Assembly: GCA_009693345.1 (NCBI GenBank)
Contig: SHXL01000077.1
Location: 1-11,631 of the forward strand
Direction of reading: 5' to 3'
DNA from: Betaproteobacteria bacterium
GTDB lineage: Bacteria; Pseudomonadota; Gammaproteobacteria; Burkholderiales; SG8-39
Length of the DNA stretch: 11,631 nt
The notes beneath the pieces are model-generated. The model made no database searches and was not told where the DNA came from. It saw only the letters and a program-made list of their open reading frames with translations. The position numbers and the translations under genes are program-made. Positions 6,905-11,631 of this stretch are shown in pieces. The stretch's first letter is position 1. Each line of letters begins with the position of its first letter.

Positions 6905-7699
6905 ATGCCAGCGTCCAAGAGCGAACACAAGAACCCGATTCAGGTCATCGCGCGCATGCTCACACTGCTCGACGTGCTCGCCGGGCATCCCGAGCCGCTG
7001 GGCCTGAAGCAGGTCGCGCAATACACCGGCCTGCATCCCTCCACCGCGCACCGGATCCTTTCAGCATTGGCCGCCGACCGTCTCGTCGACCGCATCGAGC
7101 CCGGCAGTTACCGCCTGGGCATGCGCCTGCTCGAGCTCGGCAACCTGGTGAAAATGCGCATCAACGTGCGCGAGATGGCATTGCCGGTGATGCGCGAGCT
7201 GCACTCGCAGATCGGCGAGACGGTAAACCTCTCGGTGCGCCACGACGACGAGATCGTCTACGTCGAGCGCACCTCGTCGGGACGCTCGGCGATGCGCGTG
7301 GTGCACGTGATCGGCGCGCGCGCCGCGCTGCACATCACGGCGGCGGGCAAGCTCTTCCTGCTCGAGGAAGGCTTCGCCAAACTGCGCGAGTACGCCAAGC
7401 GCACCGGGCTCGCCTCGCACACCAGGAACACGCTCACCAGCCTGCCGCTGCTCGAGCGCGAACTCGAGCGCATCCAGCGCCAGGGCTGGGCCACCGATGC
7501 GGAAGAAGCCGAAATCGGCGTGCGCTGCGTCGCCGCCGCGGTGCGCGACGACGCCGGACAGCTCATCGCTACGCTGTCGATTTCTTCCCCCGCCGACAGG
7601 ATGAAGCCGACCTGGGGACCGCTGGTGAAGGAATCCGCCGAGCGCATCGCGCACGCCATCGGCCACCGCAGGGACGGCAGCAGGATCGGGGCCGCCTAG
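6905..7699 (+). CDS. IclR-family transcriptional regulator
   Basis: A 264-residue protein of normal IclR length. The N-terminal winged HTH spans about residues 10-72 (VIARMLTLLDVL, then LGLKQVAQYTGLHPSTAHRIL). The C-terminal effector domain spans about 85-255, with VNLSVRHDDEIVYVER (108-121), ALHITAAGKLFL (141-152) and the conserved effector-pocket strand IGVRCVAAAVRD (204-215). The open frame continues far upstream, but only as antisense to the dehydrogenase. The ATG at 6905 gives the right N-terminus. No Shine-Dalgarno precedes it, and a -10-like TACAAT lies 9 bp before it, so a very short or leaderless mRNA is possible. The divergent position suggests it controls the dehydrogenase and CDF genes, perhaps with a hydroxy acid or derived carboxylate as effector (inference). 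Its TAG overlaps the TAG of the convergent egtD. Confidence 0.95.
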   Translation: MPASKSEHKNPIQVIARMLTLLDVLAGHPEPLGLKQVAQYTGLHPSTAHRILSALAADRLVDRIEPGSYRLGMRLLELGNLVKMRINVREMALPVMRELHSQIGETVNLSVRHDDEIVYVERTSSGRSAMRVVHVIGARAALHITAAGKLFLLEEGFAKLREYAKRTGLASHTRNTLTSLPLLERELERIQRQGWATDAEEAEIGVRCVAAAVRDDAGQLIATLSISSPADRMKPTWGPLVKESAERIAHAIGHRRDGSRIGAA

Positions 7700-7708
7700 A
7701 CTGCTGCC
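7676..7708. terminator. Stem-loop across the overlapping iclR and egtD stop codons
   Basis: GGCAGCAG (7676-7683) and CTGCTGCC (7701-7708) are exact reverse complements, giving an 8-bp GC-rich stem with a 17-base loop that contains the shared CTAG. It lies at the meeting point of two convergent genes, so a bidirectional transcription barrier is plausible. There is no T-run on either side, so it is not a canonical intrinsic terminator. The repeat is observed; the termination role is inference. Confidence 0.35.
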
Positions 7709-8685
7709 AATCCGTGCAGTGAAAACAAACCCTTTGGGTCCAGCCAGATTTTCCCGCCCTTGAATCCGGCGCCCCGCGCCAGCGCGCGGAAGCCGTCGAT
7801 CGAATATTTGTACGAATTTTCCGTGTGGATCGATTCGCCCGCTTCGAACACGAAACGGTGGTTGCCGATGTTCACCGCCTGCCGCGCGAACGAAACCAGG
7901 TGCATCTCGATGCGGCCGAGCGTGGCGTTGTAGAACGCGTAGTGGCGGAAGCGGCGCGGCTTGAAGTCGCCGCCGAGCTCGCGATTGATGCGCGCGAGCA
8001 GGTTCAGGTTGAACGCGGCCGTAACGCCGCGCGCATCGTTGTAGGCGGCGTGCAGCAGGTTGGCGTCTTTTCGCAGATCGACGCCGACCAGCATCGCGCC
8101 GTCCGGGCCCACCTGGCCGCGCGTCATGCGCAGGAACGCATGCGCCTCGTCCGGCGTCAGGTTGCCGATGGTCGAGCCCGGGAAGTACACCACGCGCCGG
8201 CCCTTCGCGTGCGCCATGGGAATCTTCAGCGGCCGCGAGAAATCGCCGTGCACCGGGCGGATGTCGAGCCACGGAAAGAGGCGCTGCAGCTTCGCCGCAG
8301 CGCGGCGCAGGGCGTGATCGGAAATATCGACGGGAATGTAGGCCGAAGGCCGCAGCGCATCGATCAGGAGCTGCGATTTCACGCTTTCGCCGCTGCCATA
8401 CTCGATCAGCGTGCTGCGTTTACGCGCAAAGCGCACGATCGCGCCGATGTGCCCGCGCGTGAGCGCCAGTTCGGCGCGCGTCGGGTAATACTCTTTCAGC
8501 CGGCAGATCGCCTCGAACAGGCGGCTGCCTTGCGCGTCATAGAAGTATTTGGGGGGCAGCGCCTTTTGCGGCAGGGACAGGCCGGCGATGACATCCTCGC
8601 GGAAACTGTCCGCAGGAACGACCGGCCCGGAAAACAGCGCGCGGCCTAGCCGCGCGGCCCTTTGGCGGCGTGCGCTTCGAGCCAC
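7696..8685 (-). CDS. egtD: L-histidine N-alpha-methyltransferase EgtD (ergothioneine biosynthesis)
   Basis: A 329-residue SAM-dependent enzyme that trimethylates histidine to hercynine. Family marks run the full length: LPPKYFYDAQGSRLFEAIC (43-61), EYYPTR, the SAM loop EYGSGESVKSQLL (95-107), YIPVDIS (116-122), FPGSTIGN (168-175), GVDLRKD (201-207), AYNDARGVTAAFN (214-226), RINREL, and ESIHTENSYKY (284-294). The Glu and Ser of this last motif correspond to histidine-amine-binding residues of mycobacterial EgtD, and the Asn of STIGN to another. The chosen start is GTG at 8685, overlapping the end of the peptidase gene by 40 bp. There is no Shine-Dalgarno, and the only later in-frame alternatives before the conserved SFREDVIAGLS are CTG codons, so the N-terminus is uncertain. 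No egtB lies on either side. Its stop interlocks with that of convergent iclR. Confidence 0.95.
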   Translation of the reverse strand: MARSARRQRAARLGRALFSGPVVPADSFREDVIAGLSLPQKALPPKYFYDAQGSRLFEAICRLKEYYPTRAELALTRGHIGAIVRFARKRSTLIEYGSGESVKSQLLIDALRPSAYIPVDISDHALRRAAAKLQRLFPWLDIRPVHGDFSRPLKIPMAHAKGRRVVYFPGSTIGNLTPDEAHAFLRMTRGQVGPDGAMLVGVDLRKDANLLHAAYNDARGVTAAFNLNLLARINRELGGDFKPRRFRHYAFYNATLGRIEMHLVSFARQAVNIGNHRFVFEAGESIHTENSYKYSIDGFRALARGAGFKGGKIWLDPKGLFSLHGLAAV

Positions 8686-9545
8686 TTTTTGATGCGGTTG
8701 GCGTCGCCGACGCGCGACAGCCTGCCCCAGGAATCGAGCAGCACCACGATGACTTCGCGCGACGCCATGCTCACGCGCATCACCAGGCAGCGCCCGGCTT
8801 CGCTGATGTAGCCGGTCTTCGACAGGCCGATGTCCCAGCGCGCGCTGCGCACCAGGCCGTTGGTGTTGCGGTAATCGAGCTTCCGGCCCAGCGAGCGGAC
8901 GGTGGCGCTGTCGCGGGTCGAGTACTGGCGGATGAGCGGATACTCGTGCGCGGCGCGCACCAGCTGCGCGAGGTCCTGCGCGGTCGAAACGTTCGCCGAG
9001 GACAGGCCGGTCGGATCGATGAAACGCGTGTCGTTCATGCCGAGCGCGCGCGCCTTCGCATTCATCGCCTCGACAAAGGCCCCGGTGCCGCCCGGATAGG
9101 TCCGCGCCAGAGAAAACGCGGCGCGGTTCTCGGAGGACATGAGCGCCAGCATCAGCAATTCGTCGCGCGTCAGCACGGTGCCGGGCCGCAGGCGCGAGCG
9201 CGTTCCCTTGAGGAAATCGTAGTCCTCGTCGCTGATCACCACGCGCTGCTCGAGGCTGACTCCGGCATCGAGGATCACCATTGCGGTCATCAGCTTGGTG
9301 ATCGAGGCGATCGGCAGCACCGCTCCCTGGTTCTTGGCGATCAGCGTCTCGCCGCTGGCGGCGTCCTGCACCAGGACGACTGCGGAGCGCAGGAAGACTT
9401 CATCGGATCGTGCGGGAGACTTCGGCGCGCCCTTTTTCTGGTCGGCGGCCTGCGCAAAGCCGATGGCGAGCGCAAATACCGCCGCGAGCGCCGCGATGGC
9501 GACGATCTTTTCGAGGTGGTGCAGGCTGCGTTCGGTGTTCTGCAT
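8646..9545 (-). CDS. pbpG: D-alanyl-D-alanine endopeptidase, PBP7/PbpG type (peptidase S11)
   Basis: A 299-residue periplasmic low-molecular-weight penicillin-binding protein that cleaves D-Ala-linked peptide bonds in peptidoglycan. A hydrophobic signal segment (about residues 13-33) ends in AQA before ADQKK. All three active-site motifs of the penicilloyl serine transferases are present: S81-I-T-K84, S138-E-N140, and K243-T-G245. The length, and the lack of the extra C-terminal domain of PBP5, match E. coli PbpG. I chose the ATG at 9545: a TTG at 9605 would add 20 residues, but it lies upstream of a promoter-like TTGCAT-18-TACACT whose transcripts would begin near 9565. Downstream it overlaps egtD by 40 bp, so the two are probably one transcript, although no functional link is known to me. 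Upstream is the ABC exporter on the same strand. Confidence 0.93.
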   Translation of the reverse strand: MQNTERSLHHLEKIVAIAALAAVFALAIGFAQAADQKKGAPKSPARSDEVFLRSAVVLVQDAASGETLIAKNQGAVLPIASITKLMTAMVILDAGVSLEQRVVISDEDYDFLKGTRSRLRPGTVLTRDELLMLALMSSENRAAFSLARTYPGGTGAFVEAMNAKARALGMNDTRFIDPTGLSSANVSTAQDLAQLVRAAHEYPLIRQYSTRDSATVRSLGRKLDYRNTNGLVRSARWDIGLSKTGYISEAGRCLVMRVSMASREVIVVLLDSWGRLSRVGDANRIKKWLEAHAAKGPRG

Positions 9546-9571
9546 GTCCGTCGCTGTTTGAAACCAGCGCG

Positions 9572-9601
9572 AGTGTAGCCGAACAAATGGAAAAAATGCA
9601 A
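9572..9601 (-). promoter_or_regulatory. Candidate sigma-70 promoter for pbpG-egtD
   Basis: Read leftward, TTGCAT (9601-9596), an 18-bp T-rich spacer, and TACACT (9577-9572) preceded by GGC. The expected start of transcription is near 9565, giving a leader of about 20 bases to the ATG at 9545. This supports the chosen pbpG start and suggests pbpG-egtD need not depend on the upstream ABC-exporter promoter. Confidence 0.5.
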
Positions 9602-9639
9602 GCAAGAATAAAGGCCTAGGAAGGTTAGTTAACTTGGCT

Positions 9640-11475
9640 TCAAGCAGACTTGGCCTGCTCCAGCACGGCTTCGGCCTGCGCCGCCTGTTGTTGCAGCGCC
9701 CACATGCGGGCGTACTCGCCTGCCGCGGCGAGCAATTCCCAGTGCGTGCCGCGCTCGACGATGCGGCCGTGGTTGAGGACGAGAATCATGTCCGCGTCCA
9801 TGACGGTGGACAGGCGGTGCGCGATGACCAGCGTCGTGCGGCCGACCGCAATGCGCTCCAGTTCGGCCTGGATCGCCTTTTCCGACCTGGAATCGAGCGC
9901 GGAAGTCGCCTCGTCGAAAATCAGGATGCGCGGATTCTTCAGCAGCGCGCGCGCGATCGCCACGCGCTGCCTCTCGCCCCCGGAGAGCTTGAGCCCCCTC
10001 TCGCCGACCATGGTTTCGTACTTCGCCGGCAAGGTCAGGATGAAGTCGTGGATGTGCGCCGCGCGCGCCGCCTCGACCACCTCGTCTTCGCCCGCCGCGG
10101 TGCGGCCGTAATGGATGTTGTAGCGGATCGTGTCGTTGAACAGCACCGTGTCCTGCGGCACGATGCCGATGGCGCCACGCAGGCTCGATTGTCTTACGTC
10201 CTTGATATCAATCCTGTTGATCAGGATTTTTCCGTCGGAAACATCGTAAAAACGATACAACAGCCGTGCGAGGGTCGATTTTCCCGATCCCGAATGCCCC
10301 ACCACCGCGACGCGCCGCCCGGCCGGGATGGTGAAGCTGGCGTCGTGGAGTATCTGCCTTTCCTTTTCATAGGAGAAATTCACATTCCTGAATTCAACCG
10401 CCGCCGGGCCCGGCGGCACTTCGGGCGCGCCGGGAACATCGTCGACTTCGCGGTTTTCACCGAGCAGCCCGAACATCTTGTCCATGTCCATCAGCGACTG
10501 CTTGATCTCGCGGTACACCATGCCGAGGAAGTTGAGCGGAATGTAGAGCTGGATCAGCAGCGCGTTCACCAGCACCAGGTCGCCGAGCGTGAGCGCGCCC
10601 GAGGTCACGCCCTCGGCGGCAAGGAACATGAGCGCGGTCACCGCGGCGGCGATCACCAGGCTCTGGCCGATGTTGAGCAGCCCGAGCGAGGACTCGAAGC
10701 GCACCGCGGCGTCCTCGTACTTGCGCAGGTTCTTGTCGTAGCGCCGCGCCTCGAACTCCTCGTTGCCGAAATACTTCACCGTCTCGTAGTTGAGCAGGCT
10801 GTCGATGGCGCGCGTGTTGGCGCGCGAGTCGAGGTCGTTGGCGCGGCGCCGGATCTCGATGCGCCACTCGGTGACCGTGATCGTGAAGCCGATGTACACC
10901 ACCACCGCACCGAACGTGACCGCGGCGAAGCGCCAGTCGAACCTTCCGAGGAGCACCGCTGCGACGAGGGTGAACTCGAGAATGACTGGAATTATTGAAA
11001 ATAACAAATAAGACAGCAAGGTCGAGATCCCTCGCGTGCCGCGTTCGATGTCGCGCGTCATGCCGCCAGTCTGGCGGTCGAGGTGGAAGCGCAGCGACAG
11101 GCCGTGCAAGTGGCGGAAGACGTTCAGCGCGACGCGCCGGATGGCATGCTGCGTGACGCGGACGAACACGACATCGCGCAACTCGCCGAACAGCGTGGTC
11201 GAAAAGCGCAGCATGCCGTAGGCCGCCAGCAAGACCACCGGGATCACGGCGGCCGCGAGCTTCGGGTCAAGGCCGGGGTTCAACCCATCCACGATTTCCT
11301 TCATCACCAGCGGCACGCCGACGTTGGCGAGTTTCGCCGCCGTCAGCAGCGTCAGCGCGAGCATCACGCGGCCGCGGAATTCCAGCAGGTAGGGCAGCAG
11401 GACGCTGAGCGAGCGCCACTCGTTGCCGCGGAGTTTCCGGCTGGAGGCGGTGCTGTGGTGGCCGTGCGTTGCCAT
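9640..11475 (-). CDS. Atm1/HMT1-type ABC exporter, fused permease and ATPase
   Basis: A 611-residue half-transporter that should work as an inner-membrane homodimer. The N-terminal exporter domain (about residues 25-335) carries six helices, with RDIERGTRGISTLLSYLLF (141-159), NYETVKYFGNEE (229-240) and LNIGQ (267-271). The Asn and Gln of LNIGQ match glutathione-binding positions described for bacterial Atm1, which exports glutathione conjugates or metal-thiol species. The nucleotide-binding domain has Walker A GHSGSGKS (393-400), Q-loop Q441, signature LSGGERQ (497-503), Walker B ILIFDEATSALD (517-528), and H553 in the H-loop. The start is the ATG at 11475; the TTG further upstream adds only 11 residues and has no family support. 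No clear Shine-Dalgarno is seen. TAGAAT (11492-11487) lies only 11 bp before the ATG. Short AT-rich codon islands occur at about 10202-10262, 10357-10400 and 10981-11015. It is divergent from a TetR gene. Confidence 0.95.
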   Translation of the reverse strand: MATHGHHSTASSRKLRGNEWRSLSVLLPYLLEFRGRVMLALTLLTAAKLANVGVPLVMKEIVDGLNPGLDPKLAAAVIPVVLLAAYGMLRFSTTLFGELRDVVFVRVTQHAIRRVALNVFRHLHGLSLRFHLDRQTGGMTRDIERGTRGISTLLSYLLFSIIPVILEFTLVAAVLLGRFDWRFAAVTFGAVVVYIGFTITVTEWRIEIRRRANDLDSRANTRAIDSLLNYETVKYFGNEEFEARRYDKNLRKYEDAAVRFESSLGLLNIGQSLVIAAAVTALMFLAAEGVTSGALTLGDLVLVNALLIQLYIPLNFLGMVYREIKQSLMDMDKMFGLLGENREVDDVPGAPEVPPGPAAVEFRNVNFSYEKERQILHDASFTIPAGRRVAVVGHSGSGKSTLARLLYRFYDVSDGKILINRIDIKDVRQSSLRGAIGIVPQDTVLFNDTIRYNIHYGRTAAGEDEVVEAARAAHIHDFILTLPAKYETMVGERGLKLSGGERQRVAIARALLKNPRILIFDEATSALDSRSEKAIQAELERIAVGRTTLVIAHRLSTVMDADMILVLNHGRIVERGTHWELLAAAGEYARMWALQQQAAQAEAVLEQAKSA

Positions 11476-11513
11476 GGGGAGGCCGGATTCTATCTTTCGG
11501 CAGGGCAAACCCC

Positions 11514-11543
11514 TTGACCAGGCAGGGCGCCAACCCTACAATT
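11514..11543 (+). promoter_or_regulatory. Strong sigma-70 promoter for the tetR gene
   Basis: TTGACC (11514-11519), an 18-bp spacer, and TACAAT (11538-11543) match -35 and -10 at five positions each. Transcription should begin around 11550, inside the palindrome at 11542-11561, which leaves a leader of about 28 bases that includes GGAGGG. Confidence 0.7.
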
Positions 11544-11561
11544 CAAACGCTTGTTTGAATC
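11542..11561. promoter_or_regulatory. Perfect palindrome, candidate TetR-family operator of PsrA type
   Basis: ATTCAAAC (11542-11549) and GTTTGAAT (11554-11561) are exact reverse complements around GCTT. The core CAAAC-N4-GTTTG fits the G/CAAAC-N2-4-GTTTG/C consensus reported for the fatty-acid-responsive TetR-family repressor PsrA. It overlaps the last two bases of the -10 and the predicted start of transcription, an ideal place for repression by the TetR protein encoded 16 bp downstream. That the site belongs to this regulator is inference. Confidence 0.65.
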
Positions 11562-11577
11562 TGGAGGGCCTCCGCCA

Positions 11578-11631
11578 TGAACCTGCGCTCAGTCAAACCC
11601 CCGCACGAAACCCGCACTCGCATTCTCGATT
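11578..11631 (+). CDS. TetR-family regulator, first 18 codons only
   Basis: Eighteen codons, MNLRSVKPPHETRTRILD, run to the window edge. The T-R-x-x-I-L-D run is the usual opening of helix 1 of a TetR DNA-binding domain (typically followed by AAEELF). A strong Shine-Dalgarno, GGAGGG (11564-11569), lies 8 bases before the ATG. The palindromic operator and strong promoter just upstream support both a real start and autoregulation. The resemblance of the operator to PsrA sites suggests a regulator of fatty-acid metabolism, but nothing of the ligand domain is visible. It is divergent from the ABC exporter, 102 bp away. Confidence 0.75.

Noticed and set aside
7825..9578. Rightward open frames (274 and 302 codons) opposite egtD and pbpG
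   Set aside because: They are shadows of leftward genes whose catalytic motifs are complete; no recognisable domain in the rightward products.
9606..9639. Hairpin around CCTAGG and GTTAAC downstream of the ABC exporter
   Set aside because: The short palindromes do not form a stable stem followed by a T-run on the leftward strand; no terminator claimed.
9634..10998. Long rightward open frame of 454 codons opposite the ABC exporter
   Set aside because: The leftward strand carries every ABC motif. The rightward product is low-complexity Arg/His/Val-rich, as expected for a shadow frame in GC-rich DNA.
1..11631. Defence system, phage, CRISPR, integron or transposon content
   Set aside because: No nuclease, toxin, recombinase, transposase, direct-repeat array or terminal repeats were seen; every gene belongs to common metabolic, transport, cell-wall or regulatory families.

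Overview
The window looks like an ordinary stretch of chromosome from a GC-rich proteobacterium, most probably a betaproteobacterium (Burkholderiales or a relative). The grounds are high GC with dense coding on both strands, a fused MnmC, an EgtD, an Atm1-type ABC exporter, and a single-gene ABC_sub_bind (PF04392) periplasmic protein of the kind abundant in soil and environmental Burkholderiales and rhizobia. I see no phage, IS element, tRNA, rRNA, CRISPR or att-like repeat. No gene-free stretch exceeds about 135 bases.

Layout. (1) 1-1903: a leftward pair, a VOC-like protein followed by an alpha/beta hydrolase whose C-terminus is off the window, coupled by an ATGA overlap. A LysR regulator is transcribed divergently, and two clear inverted repeats lie in the 135-bp gap between them. 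(2) 1934-3757: mnmC, the bifunctional tRNA wobble-uridine modification enzyme, 30 bp behind lysR. (3) 3788-6862, leftward: an FMN-dependent alpha-hydroxy-acid (lactate/mandelate-type) dehydrogenase, then a CDF cation transporter 8 bp later, then a decayed ABC substrate-binding protein gene carrying an in-frame amber codon and a one-base deletion. An IclR regulator (6905-7699) is divergent, with a dyad in the 42-bp gap. (4) 7696-9545, leftward: a PBP7-type D,D-peptidase overlapping egtD (histidine trimethylation to hercynine, the first step to ergothioneine). egtD converges on iclR and the two share a CTAG with overlapping stop codons. (5) 9640-11475, leftward: an Atm1/HMT-type ABC exporter. 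(6) 11514-11631, rightward: a strong promoter, an overlapping perfect 8+8 palindrome resembling a PsrA-type fatty-acid-regulator site, and the first 18 codons of a TetR-family regulator.

How the genes relate. Three local circuits can be read: LysR with hydrolase/VOC, IclR with the hydroxy-acid dehydrogenase/CDF unit, and an autoregulated TetR. The others are housekeeping or stress genes (tRNA modification, peptidoglycan turnover, ergothioneine, glutathione-type export).

I find no convincing novel multi-gene system. The observations most worth a second look are the double-lesion pseudogene, the TetR operator/promoter, the divergent-regulator dyads, the CDF with an atypical metal site, an egtD without an adjacent egtB, and AT-rich codon islands scattered through several otherwise GC-rich genes.
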